NCBI RefSeq assembly: GCF_036884655.1
Contig: NC_088342.1
Location: forward strand, 14,854,501-14,918,500
Direction of reading: 5' to 3'
Source of the DNA: Musa acuminata AAA Group
Taxonomy: Eukaryota > Streptophyta > Magnoliopsida > Zingiberales > Musaceae
Length of the DNA stretch: 64,000 nt
In this document: piece after piece, positions 26,601 through 38,600 of the stretch
Layout of the letters: the number at the start of each line of letters is the position of its first letter
Numbering within the stretch: the stretch's first letter is position 1
Position numbers and translations under genes: made by a program
Notes under the pieces: model-generated
The model's input: only the letters and a program-made list of their open reading frames with translations
Database searches by the model: none
Told to the model about the DNA's origin: nothing

Positions 26601-29600
26601 TCTAGCTTCATAGCAACCACGAATGTTAATTCATCTTTTCGCACCCCTTTCTTCAGTTGCAATGCCGATGTATGTTGGGGTTCCTTGGTTCCTCTCCGAG
26701 AGACGGGAACCACACAGGGGTCGTCACCTCCCATCATACACAGGGAGTTTAGGAACGGCATTGGCACCAACTTCGCCGCGTGTATGAACTTCATTCCCAG
26801 AATCACTTGGAAGTCGTCCAGTGGCACCGCCATCATGTTGGTGTTCTCGATCCATGTTCCGATCTTGATGGGAACTCCTTTCGCCAACCTGGAGATTCGC
26901 CTGGCCTCCGAATTCACCGCCTTCATTTGACTTGGGCTCTTCTCCAAGATCAACCCAAGTTGCTTTGCTTCTCGATCGGCAATGAAGTTGTGCGCAGCCC
27001 CCGTGTCCACCATTGCACAAGTTGTTTGGCCATTTAGCTTGATGTCTACGTACATCAGCTCACCACTTCCTGCTTTTTGTAGCTTTGTCTTCGTGTTCTC
27101 CTCCACTTGACCCCGCATGGCGTTCAACAAACGCATCGCTCCCATCCGAGGTCCTTGCGACTCCTCATCGTCGCTGCTGGCTTCAGAACTACTCGAACTA
27201 AGAGCGACAGCCTTGTCCTTGTCCAATTTTGGGGGGTGAATGGAAGTTGTTAAAGCATTAAGTGCCTGTTTTTGTGGGCAGTCCCTCACCATGTGTAGCC
27301 CTCCGCACAAGAAGCATCCGCCAAGTTTTGGGGCCTTGCCTTTCGGGCTTGGCCCTTTGTGGGAACTCTTCTTTTGTTCACCCCCGAGCTCCTTCCCTCG
27401 AGAATATTTTGGAGGGCGATTGCTTGAAGATTGTTTCCTTCTTCCTGGGTCTTCGGAGAAAACAAAATCGGTGAGCCTTTCTGCGGCAGCAATTGCCCCG
27501 ATCAAATCGGCGACATTCCTTCGATGTAGTTCTTGTTACGCCCATGGCTTCAAACCATCAAGGAAGCTGAACAACTTATCCTTCTCGGACATGTCTTGGA
27601 TGTCCAGCATTAGCGTAGAAAATTGCTTCACGTAGTCTCGGATAGAAGTATTTTGGTGGAGTTGTCTCAACTTCCTTCTTGCGACGAACTCGGTGCTCTC
27701 CGGTAGGAACTGAGCTCTCAACTCCCGCTTCAAGTCCTCCCATGTGTCAACTCGACACCGACCTTCTTGGATCTCCTCCCAACGGGTTCTCCACCAAAGT
27801 TTTGCATCTCCGTTCAGATATATGGTTGCTATAGAAACTTTGGTTTCTTCATAATCAGGCCTCGTAGCTCGAAAGTATTGTTCCATGTCGAATAGAAAAT
27901 TCTCAAGCTCTTTGGTATCTTTGGCCCCTCCATAACCATGAGGCTCGGGTGCCCTCAAGTTTTGTGGCGGCGCAACACGGGTGTTGCTTCCTCCCGCATT
28001 TAGCGCTCTTATGAGCATGGTCACCCTCGAAGTGAGTTCCACCACAACTTCTTGCAAGTGTTGTACGGAGTCTTTGGTGTCATCTAACAATCGGTCGACT
28101 AGGGCCTCAACCTTGTCGATCCTGGACTCTACTTCTTCTTGCGAGCTCTCTACCCCAACAAGCCTTTGTTGGCCATGGTAGAGTTCCTCCAAGCTCGCTT
28201 CAAGAACATCCAAGCAAGTTTCCGCCGTTGTGAGTCTCTCCTTGTGACTCTTTTTCTCGGTTGGCGCTCCAGATTGCGCCTCCTCCGCTCGCGGAGAGTA
28301 ACCAACTTCTCGCTCATCATGTTCGCTGTCGCGCTCCTCTTGAGCGGCTCCAACAGCATGAGAGCGAGTGTGCACATGCAGCCCACCTGCGGCTGCTTGG
28401 GGCAAGTGTCCGGCTTACCCCGTCTTGCTTGATTCGCCACGATGCTTTGCCATGGCGAAGTTGCGAAGTTCCTTCGCTGCTCGCTCGAAGTGCTTGCCGA
28501 CTCTGATACCACAATGTCATGGACTTAGCTGGAATTGCCTAAGGCGTGAGGCACCCTTGCGAAAAAGACGCGAACTTAGCTTGTGTTGCCTAAGTCGCGA
28601 GGCACCATTGCGGCAAAGATGTAAACTTAGCTTGCGTTGCCTAAGTCGCGCTTCGTCTTTGCGATTTGCGTCCGCAAAGATCAACCCACTTGCAACCTCT
28701 CATAGGTCCCGAAGGACCTGTAAAAAGAGAAAGTTGATTAGTTCGAAGAACGAGCGACGGACACGTCCCAACGTCTCGCGAAAAGGGGAAGCTTTACAAG
28801 CAATTCAGCGAGCACCTTGCATGCACAAGAGAAAAGAGGGAGAGGGGGAAAACAAGGACTTTAGAAGGTTGAACGAATAGCTGCAAGTCCACAAACAGCT
28901 GCTCACCGGGTGCCGGGCGCGACAACAAGTCCCGTCAAGGTAACGTGTGAACTTGCGAAAGATTGTTCAACGCCCGACACTATACCGAAGCCTCATCCAG
29001 CCTTGTGCCACCCGGGTGGTTCCAAGGAGCTGAGATGGCTAACGTTTTGTGAGCGGAAGCGGACTGCAGAAAATAGCCCGTGGCACACGAAAACGGAGCT
29101 GTTTTGGGCTGTTCTAGGGCTATTTTGCTCGGTTCGGTGAGCGGTCGCTTTGTAGCACTGCAACTTGTTCGAACTTACATTTTTACAAGCAAAATGACTC
29201 AAAACCAAGACAAAACATGCTGCCAAGCAGCTGTACATGTAGATAAGAGTGACGTACGGTTCGTTGAACGGAGTTGTTGTGGGTGCGCGATGACCGTTCA
29301 TGACAACTCGCATACACCAGCAAGGCATCGTCTCCCTCCCATCAAAGCATGTCAATATATGATAAGGAGATGCTTGTCATTGTGCACGTAGTAACGAGGC
29401 GGAGACCCTGCCTGATCGGTCGGTGATTTCAAATTAAAACCGACCATAGAAGCCTCAAGTACTTTTTGGAACAGAAGATATCATCCCCTGAGCAGCAAAA
29501 ATGTGTAACCAAACTTCTAGGATTTGATTATAAAATTATTTACAAAAAGGGGAAAGAAAACGTTGTTGCAGATGCACTCTTATGGCTACTTAAGCAAGCT

Positions 29601-32600
29601 AAATTTTCAGCCATCCCCCTTCCTACCACCAGCTTCCTCAAGGACATTAGGGAAGAATGGAAGAAGGATCCAGAGATCAGCAACATCATAAAAAATTTAG
29701 AGTTGGATCCAAGCGCAATAGCCCACTACACTTGGGATTCGAGGGATCTACGCTACAAAGGTCGCATTGTGCTTAAACTCGACTCCCCTTGCATCAAAAG
29801 CACAATTCTCGTGGTGGTTAATCGACTTACGAAATATGCTCATTTTTGTGCTATGCGAAATCCCTACACTGCTACTAGTATTGCCCATATTTTCATATAA
29901 AATATTATTAAACTGCATGGGATGCCAAGGTCCATTGTAAATGATCATGACAGGATCTTCACTAGTAAATTTTGGACCGATGTATTTCAGTTACAGGGCA
30001 CCAAACTCAAGATGAGCACAGCATATCATCCACAAACTAACGGCCAAACAAAGGCGGTGAACAGGTGTTTAGAGACATACCTTCGGTGTTTCGTTAGTGA
30101 CCGATCAAAAGAGTGGGCGAAATGGCTTCCCTGGGTCGAATGGTGGTATAATACTACATATCATTCATCTACAAAATGTGCCCCTTACGAAGCACTGTAT
30201 GGTCGCCCGGCCCTTGTAATTCTAAAGTATGTAACTGGCTCGGCCAAGGTAGATCAGGTCGACCAAGAATTGATTGACAGGGACAAACTCCTACAACTGC
30301 TAAAGGACAATCTCTCTACCACTCAAGCCAGAATGAAGCAGTAAGCCGACACACGACGAAGCGAAAGAGAATTTTCAATAGGAGATTGGGTTTATCTTCG
30401 CCTACAGCCATACAAGCAACTCTCCATCAACACACGAGCCTCCATGAAGCTATCCCCACGTTTTTATGGGCCCTATCAAATTACAAAGCGTATTGGAGCC
30501 GTGGCATACAGACTTAAATTGCTTGAGGATGCCAAAATTCACCCTGTCTTCTACATGTCATGCCTGAAGCCCAAGTTAGGAGAACACGAATCACCCCAGA
30601 TCCAACTGCCCAACACCACTAATGATGGAGATATTCAAGCCCAACCACAAGCCATCCTCGACCGCAGAATCGTGATGCATTGCCGACGTCCCTCTACTGA
30701 AGTACTAGTGCATTGGAATAATTTACCACTTGAAGACGCCACATGGGAATCACATGAGGAGCTGAAAATCCGGTTCCCTGAATTCATGGAACCTCAACCT
30801 TGAGGACAAGGCTGATTTGGAGAGGGCGGGCTTGATAGGACCCTAGCAGGGTTGGGTCCTACTCAACCAAGAAGCAGCTAATAAAATCCTATAAGATTGT
30901 AATAAACCCCACCTCGCCGCCTCTATCCTATAAAGAAGAGTGGCTAGGATTTATATTTGGGCCTTTAGGCTTCCTAGCTGCCGCCCCCTTTTATTGGGCA
31001 GGTTGGTTACGGTTGAGGGCAAAAGGGGTAACTCACTTAGGAAGCAGCCCCTAGGGCTAGGGTTTTGAGCCCTATATAAGTATATAGCCTTCATCTCTTT
31101 GTGAATAAGATCTATCTACAATTGCAGCCATTTGGCCGACTTCTAGGAGGGTGGAACCCCTATAGCATTCCAATGAGTGATCTCCCTCAAAGATCAATCT
31201 ACATAGAATTCCTCTAGGGTTCTATCATAAGACTCCACCCCTACCTCAGCTCTAAAAAAGGGAGGAGAGCCTCATCTAAAGCATCCCCAAAACAATCCAA
31301 GTCATGCCCCCTCTTAGGTGCGTAGCCGGCCCTAAGCTGAGAAGTGAGGATAGAAGAGAAAGAGAAGAAATGACAACAGTAGCACCCTTCTTCCTCTTAT
31401 CTAGCCTTCTAGTCAGTGTAGGACTGCTTCCTAGCCAAGAGTAGCAGAAGAACAAGAGAAGAGGAAGAAAACCTTAGCAGCCCTTCTTCAAAAGCAGTCG
31501 AGATCAGCAAGAGAGAAGCCTCTTCTTTCAGCCCATGACAGAATTCTATAGTAGAGAACCATCGCTAAACAGTAGCTTCGTCTTCATCCTCAACATCCAA
31601 AGACGCAGCAGCAAACTTGACATATTCAACCCATTCCACAGTCCCAAGCCAAGTTGCTATCGGATTGATAAGAGGGAAGAAAGGGAGAACTGACAGCAAG
31701 TGTTCTACCGCGATCTGTCTACATTTCTTGCATGAGAACTTCCTAGCGATCATCGCTCGAGAACTCTTTGTTTTAGGTCCCTATTTTTAGACACTTTAAA
31801 TTCATAGCAAGAGTAAATTAATCTCCCTTCTAAGTTGCGTTTGTTAAAGCAAAGCTGAACTCCTCCATCAAAACATCCATCCAAAAGGTGGTATCAATCG
31901 ACGGATTGTTGAATCCAAACCCCAAACAGATTAGGTGAATGATCCCTTTCTTGCGGATGGTGACCATGAGGCAAGGATATAAAGCCTTTAGAGAAGAGCT
32001 ACAAGAGTTGGAGTTTAAGTTGCACTCACCTAGAGGAAGTACTGATGGGATGGCGAACAACACCCCAACAACATTGGTTGACCTTACTGCCTAGATGGCA
32101 GCATTAGCCCAATAGATGGAGATCATAATGGATTAGATGCAAGCCCAGACCAACCCTACAGTGAAGGATGACCAAGCAAAGAATGTCATAGTGAAGAAGA
32201 AAGAGTCATCTCCATCCGAGACGCACAACCGCAAAGAAGATGCTATCGAACAAAACATCACAGCTAGGACCCAACCCTTTCGTGTCAAGACTCGCAACGA
32301 CACACTCTTTTATGACAACTCGATCAACGATGAGGTATTAGACTTATAGATAGATCAGCTTAATACTTACTTTGATCTATATCATTCCAATAGGGGGGAT
32401 AGCGTGATGTTTGTGCTACTCAAGTTGACCGGACATATGCTCACATAGTAAAAAGCCTATCTTCGAACCAACAGTGGTGAAGTGTCATGGACACAAGTCA
32501 AAGGGCTCATACGAGAGGAATTATACCCTATGGGATACCTCGAAGAACAATGGAGGAAGTGGCACTATCTATACCAAGGGATCAATCGATTCAAGAGTCC

Positions 32601-35600
32601 ATCAAGTTTCAACCAAGGTTCGCAATACCGTACCGTACCGGTATTTCGACCTGGACTCGGTACCGGTACGGTACAGTATACCGAGCGGTACACCCAAGTG
32701 TACCGAGCGGTACACCCAAGTGTGCCGAGTACTGTAGCACTGCTACAGTGCTACAGTGCACTCGGACCGGTAACAGGCGGTCCGCGTACCGACAACCTGT
32801 CGGACCGGTACGTACCGCCCGTACCGGGCGGTATGGTTCGGTACGACAGACCCTGGTTTCAACAATTAGCGATGGCACCCATAATCTCCCGTGACAATTA
32901 TAAAATATACTGCTAGCCTCCATGTACAAATTCATAGTCTTGAACCGCTTCAAAGCATATGATATTTCAACCACTAGCAACATGGTAATGGTAATCCAGA
33001 GAAAAAATCACACTTGTAACGAGAACTCCACATAAAAGGTCAAAGGGAGCCACCCGAAGGCCTTAGAGAAATTCAAAGATAATAAAACTTCTTCCTTGAA
33101 ATAAAATGATTTATTATGTGAACATTGCAAAATTATAGGTCACTCCACAGAGAAGTGTTATAAGGTTCACCTATAACTCTTCCCAAAAAAGTAGTTGAAG
33201 AATGACCAAAGTCGCCGAACCGTGGACACGACCACGGGCGATAACTCATTTTATACAAATTCATAGTGTACAAATTCATAGTGCTAGACTCCATGTACAA
33301 ATTCATAATGTTGAACCGCTTCAAAGCATATGATATTTCAACCACTAGCAACATGGTAATGGTAATCCAGAGAAAAAATCACACTTGTAACGAGAACTCC
33401 ACAGAGAAGGTCAAAGGGAGCCACCTGAAGGCCTTAGAGAAATTCAAGGATAATAAAACTTCTTCCTTGAAACAAAATGATTTATTATGTGAACATTGCA
33501 AAATAATAGGTCACTCCATAGAGAAGTGTAATAAGGTTCACCTATAACTCTTCCCAAAAAAGTAGTTGAAGAATGACCAAAGTCGACGAACCGTGGACAC
33601 GACCACGAGCGACAACTCATTTTGTACAAATTCATAGTGTACAAATTCATAGTGCTAGCCTCCATGTACAAATTCATAGTGTTGAACCGCTTCAAAGCAT
33701 ATGATATTTCAACCACTAGCAACATGGTAATGGTAATCCAGAGAAAAAATCACACTTGTAATGAGAACTCCACAAAGAAGGTCAAAGGGAGCCACCCGAA
33801 GGCCTTAGAGAAATTCAAGGATAATAAAACTTCTTCCTTGAAACAAAAAGATTTATTATGTGAACATTGCAAAATTATAGGTCACTCCACAGAGAAGTGT
33901 TATAAGGTTCACCTATAACTCTTCCCAAAAAAGTAGTTGAAGAATAACCAAAGTCAACGAACCATGGACACGACCACGGGCAATAACTCATTTTGTACAA
34001 ATTCATAACGTACAAATTCATAGTGCTAGCCTCCATGTACAAATTCATAGTGTTGAACCGCTTCAAAGCATATGATATTTCAACCACTAGCAACATAGTA
34101 ATGGTAATCCAGAGAAAAAATCACACTTGTAACGAGAACTCCACAGAGAAGGTCAAAGGGAGCCACCCGAAGGCCTTAGAGAAATTCAAGGATAATAAAA
34201 CTTCTTCCTTGAAACAAAATGATTTATTATGTGAACATTGCAAAATTATAGGTCACTCCACAGAGAAGTGTTATAAGGTTCACCTATAACTCTTCCTAAA
34301 AAAGTAGTTGAAGAATGACCAAAGTCGACGAACCGTGGACACGACCACGGGCGATAACTCCATTAAACTTTCACCGATCCCACACTCGAATCCGAGTCTA
34401 TCGCTGATGGCTAGACCGAAGGTTGTAGACTTGAATACGACTTACGGTTTAAAGACCTCTTCATCATAAAGATCCAAGTGAAGCAAGAAGTCGTTGGCAT
34501 GATTATCGACATCAGGTGCCAAAAGAACCTTATCTCAACGAGCTTTATCAAAAAGCTTGGCTTAGAGATGACACCGTGTTCGTGCCCATATCCTCATGGA
34601 TGGCTTCATGACAATATGGAGATGATAATCGACCAACAATACAAGATACACTTCGTCATCAAAATGGAATTCATCGACGAGGTGACGTGCAAGATGGTTC
34701 CGCTTAATATATACAAAGTTATCCTTGGGAGCCCCTACTTATGGCATCAAGATATAGTTTACTTTCATCAACCTCAGAAGTATCAACTCCAGAAGGATGG
34801 AAGGAAGTTCCTTATCACTCCAGATCTGATTGATTCAATGAAAGACTTGACATTCGCTAACCAAGCAAAGAGGATGGTGAATGCTTGCTAAAAGCTTGTG
34901 GCTCTCACTTCGACATGCAAAGAACCAAAGTCTACCTCTAACATGAGAGAAGAGAAGGAGAAACCATAAGGAGCAACAGCAACCTCGAAGTCACGAGAAG
35001 AGAAAGAAAGCACTAGAGTCAAAAGTGATCAGCAACAAGGAGAACCCTATCAAAATGGCAAGCGTAAGCAGCATGACCGAGCACAGCGATACCGACCACA
35101 TCAATGGACCAAAGCAAAACCACCAACCTACAGATGGAGATAGAAGAAGCCTCAAACCATGATTCAATAGCACATGAATTGTCTAATTAGGGGAGCTGTA
35201 ATCAGGGATGATCTAGCACAATTCGAGCCAAACTCCAATTCGGCCCAATTGGAGTTCCACTCGGACTCCAATTCAATCATGTGATCAAACCAAATAAAGA
35301 TCAAACCCAAACCCAATCCCAAGCTCAAAGTCCAAATTCAAGTCAACTCAAGAGTCACTCAAATTCAGCTCCAATCAAGTTCCGGTTGAAGTCCAATTCA
35401 ACTAAACCTAACTTTGACTTGAACTTTGATTCAAATCCAATGTGGCTAAACTCAACTCGAACTCAATCAAATCCAAAGAGGTCAGGTCCAGCTCCACGCC
35501 CTAACGGTATTAGAACTCTCTAAGTCCTAAAGGTATTAGGACTCTTCAAGTCTTAATTGCATTAAGACTCTCCAAGTCCTAACCTAGCTAGGACTTCTCC

Positions 35601-38600
35601 CCTTCCACAGCTACGAAATAGGGAGGTGAGCCCTATCTAAAGCATCCCAAAACAATCCAAGTCATGCCCCCTCTTGAGTGCCTAATCGGCATCAATCTGA
35701 GAAGAGAGGAAAGAAGAAGAGAAAGAAAAGAGGAACGTTGTAATGCCCCAACCCAACGAAAAGTCGGGAACAGTACAACGTTGCAATCTTATGTGTTTCC
35801 TTATAAGAATGCAAGGCCAAAACCTGAACAAATAACTTCCATAGGACATTTATCATATAATTCAATCAGCAATCAATCTACCCACAAGATATTTAATAGA
35901 TTCAACAACTCTTTAAAAATCCATCACATTTCAACTTGTTCTCTGCTCCTACTCTCCATAGAGGATTAAGGCTGTTGCAGTGGAGAAAAGGCAAGAAGAA
36001 GAATGAGTCACCGATGAAAGTCACAAATTGAGGAAGGTTGGTTTTTGGTTTCTTCAGTCGCTTAAAAAGATAGCGATCTCTTTCTCATATAGGCTATGAT
36101 TAGTTGGAATCCTAAGGAGATCAGGACTCCTTTGAGGTCGAGTGATGAGATAACTCCTAGGCGTGCAAGGAGTTACATGCATCTCCTACACATGCAGCTC
36201 TGTTCTCGGTCAACCATCTTTGTTGGAGCCCAAGTCCTACTTGGACTAGGATTTAGCCAAATTGTGTGCTGATGTGGGGCTAACTTAGATAAGTTGCCTC
36301 TTGCTTCAACGATTGAGATTGGATGTGAATTGAATGATTTGATTTAACAATTAAGATTTTACTTGATTTGGATGAGTTGCATCTTGCTTCAATCTTTGAG
36401 ATTGAGGTTGCCTCGACTCGATGAGATCGTCCCATATCATTCTCCAAGTATGTCTACGCAATATATGCATTTCAATGTCATTCCTCTACAAAATGATATG
36501 CTGATGGACTACTCCCGATATAACCGGTCAACAAAGTGTAAGGAGTTGATGGTTGCTATCTAATAATGATCTCAAATGGGCTCTTGTTGGATGTAGAGCT
36601 CCACTATAAATTGTAGGAAAAGATGTTGGTCGGCACTCACATAGTGCCAAAGATGTTGCTTTAAAAGTGAGTTTATTTGTTCGGCTTGGCCATCCGTCTA
36701 AGGGTGGAGACTTGTAAAGAAATATAACCTAAATCCCAACAACTTAAACAACTCGGTTTATAATCACCCAAGAATTGTGCATCTTGGTCATTGATAATAT
36801 TGTGTGAAACTCTTCAATACTTCACCACATTTTTCATCATTAGTTTGGATGCCTGCTTCGCTAAGCAATGTAGAGGAGCACAAATGAACATTACATACTT
36901 CAAGAAAATATTGACCACCATAAGTATTAACGCAAGTCCCCCTACTACCGACAAGCTTGATGTAAAGTCCAACGAAATGCTCTCCCATGACCTCTCTGAT
37001 ACAAGCAAAGGCTCCAAAACACCCACTAGCTTCCGTTGCTCCACCTTGTCTTATTGGTAACTAAGGCATGTCTGAACATATTCTTTCATATCAGTCTCCA
37101 TCTTTGACTAATAGAAGACTCTCTCAATGAGCCAGAATTCTTAATGCCCAGATGCCCCATCCAAAGGGAATCATGACACTCTCAAAAGTTCACGCCTCAA
37201 GTTGTTTACTCAAGGAACATCCCAAGCATAAACTATCTTCTCTTTAGTGTAAACGAATCCATCCTAAACACAAAATCATCATGCCTTATCCTCTTTAATT
37301 AATTGCATCAAGGTTACCAGGAACACTTTGTAATCTATCCCTGATCCTTAAAAGAAAATTGGATTGCAACTAACTCACTTAGCTTTTGCCTTTGAGTTAC
37401 ACAGCATTCACCACCTCCACTTTTCTACTCAAGGCATCGTTCATGATGTTTGTTTGCCCAAGCTTGTACTCCATTACTATGTCAAATTTAGCTAGAAAGC
37501 CCTGTCATTATGCTTGCTTTGAGGAGAGCTTCTTCTAAGTTTAAAAGTAACAATGTGATTTGTCCATCCTTAGGATGAATCGTATTCGAAAAAGGTAGTG
37601 CCTCCACACTCGTAGATAATGAACCACTATTGTCATCTCCTCGTGCACTAGATACCGTAGATTAGTCTTATTGAGCTTGTGGCTCTTGTAGGCCACCAGG
37701 CCCTCTTGTATAAGAACTCCAATAGCGAAGTCCGAAACATCCATGTGAACTTCGAAAGGCTTCCCATAGTCTAGTAATTAGAGCACCAATTCCTACAACA
37801 TAGCAACCGTTAGGTCTTGGAATATTACTTCACGTTTTTTTAATCATTGCCAAGGTTGCTCCTTCATCAACTTTGCTAGTGGAGCTATGTGCTTCGCATA
37901 CCTCAAGATGAAGTGCCAATAATAGTTAACGAACTAAGGAATGATCTCAGCTCAGGCACCTTCTTTGGTGTTCGCCATTCCACCACGACTTGCATCTTCA
38001 ACTTGTCCATCCGAATCGACCCACCCTCAACTCAATGCCCCATGAATAGAAATTCAATTTGCACAAAGTAGAACTCTCCCTTTTAACAAATAAGATATTC
38101 TCCAAGAGAATTTTGAATATTATTCGAAGTTGCTCAACATGCTCCTTGAGAGTTTAGCTATGAATGACAATTTCATCCAAATACTCCTTGAACAGTTGGT
38201 TTATTTGCATGCAAAACATGGACGAAGCATTGGTTAAGCCGAAAGGCATCACCAAGAATTTGAATGCTCTATACTTAGTCACACTGATAACCTTTGCCTC
38301 GTCGCCTTCAACTATTTGCACTTGTTAATACCCTACCAGAAGGTCGAGTTTTTAGAAGTACCTCATCTTGCCTAGTTGATCAAACAAGTTTGCGATAAGT
38401 AGAACGAATACTTGTTCTTTACTGTCACTTTATTGATGTCTCGATAATTAACGCATACTCGGAGACTCTCATCTTGTTTCTTCTAAAGAGAACTAGAGCT
38501 TTGAATTGTGCTTTAGAATTGTAGATGAGACCTTCGCTTAAAAGCTCATCCAACTACTACCTAAGCTCTACCAATAAAGGCAAGGACATGCAATATAGAG

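Larger units (their letters stand above)
22893..29305 (-). mobile_element. E5: Ty3/gypsy chromovirus, Galadriel-like, nested in E4
   Basis: Leftward element with LTRs 22893-23684 (3') and 28514-29305 (5'), each 792 bp, beginning TGTCA and ending GACA on the plus strand. The primer site TGGTATCAGAGTCGG adjoins the 5' LTR at about 28511-28497, and a purine tract (AAGTGGGGGAGAA) adjoins the 3' LTR. Host sequence ACTC is present on both sides (22889-22892 and 29306-29309), consistent with a short target duplication in the E4 codons for DGQPL. The coding order is gag, PR, RT, RH, INT, chromodomain-like. Confidence 0.92.
20342..30803 (+). pseudogene. E4 gag-pol, two parts (20342-22892 and 29302-30803)
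   Basis: Gag runs from 20342 with several stops. The zinc finger near 21140 has C-X2-C and HRYKKG where an HRCKKG-type Cys would be expected. The protease carries [10 protein letters not shown] near 21390. The reverse transcriptase (22209-22559) has [18 protein letters not shown] and FFDD. RNase H starts with EADAS near 22830 and stops at DGQPL, where E5 is inserted. After E5 it continues as AYTSKA, with YDKEML further on. The integrase lacks its zinc-binding part and the start of the core: near 29790 the frame jumps from an RNase H/linker segment to [21 protein letters not shown] and WYNTTYHSS follow. A chromodomain ends the frame ([14 protein letters not shown], near 30710). Confidence 0.9.
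19018..31227 (+). mobile_element. E4: Ty3/gypsy chromovirus, Reina-like, interrupted by E5
   Basis: LTRs are 19018-19409 and 30833-31227, both starting TGATAGGACCC and ending TCTATCA. The primer site TGGTATCAAAGC follows the left LTR, and a purine tract (GGAGAGGGCGGGC) precedes the right one. Target duplication: TAGGA before and TAAGA after, one transition apart. The element lies inside the 5' LTR of E7. Short LTRs and a C-terminal chromodomain point to Reina. E5 (22893-29305) splits the RNase H region, and the reading frame resumes exactly on the other side. Confidence 0.92.
31889..34891 (+). pseudogene. E7 gag and protease remnant with four zinc-knuckle units
   Basis: A broken gag starts near 31960 and includes a charged segment (32137-32349). 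A core with [22 protein letters not shown] (the LYPMGY region near 32510-32560) resembles the Ty3/gypsy capsid motif. It is interrupted by a hAT MITE at 32614-32855. A zinc-knuckle segment [14 protein letters not shown] (C-X2-C-X4-H-X4-C) then occurs in four tandem 371-bp units (32914-34355). A protease-like frame follows at 34478-34891, with [12 protein letters not shown] in place of the usual D-T-G signature and VILGSPYLW downstream. No polymerase domain follows before the 3' LTR. The family name is inferred from the motifs. Confidence 0.7.
18784..35742 (+). mobile_element. E7: gag-only LTR element (TR-GAG-like) with E4 nested in its 5' LTR
   Basis: The plus-strand element starts TGTGATCAGGG at 18784. 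Its 5' LTR is split by E4: 18784-19017 and 31228 to about 31880. A primer-site-like TGGTATCAATCG is at 31889. The 3' LTR begins TGTAATCAGGG at 35196 after a purine tract (AGGGGAGC) and is recognisable to about 35742, where it is disrupted. The LTR copies share CAATTGGAGTT, the repeated ACTCTCCAAGTCCTAA and CAATCCAAGTCATGCCCCCT. The internal region of about 3.3 kb holds gag and protease traces but no reverse transcriptase, RNase H or integrase. That fits a non-autonomous element relying on a relative. Confidence 0.75.

Noticed and set aside
33133..34096. Repeated minus-strand frames starting [14 protein letters not shown]
   Set aside because: Antisense reading of the 371-bp tandem units. The plus strand carries the zinc-knuckle motif.
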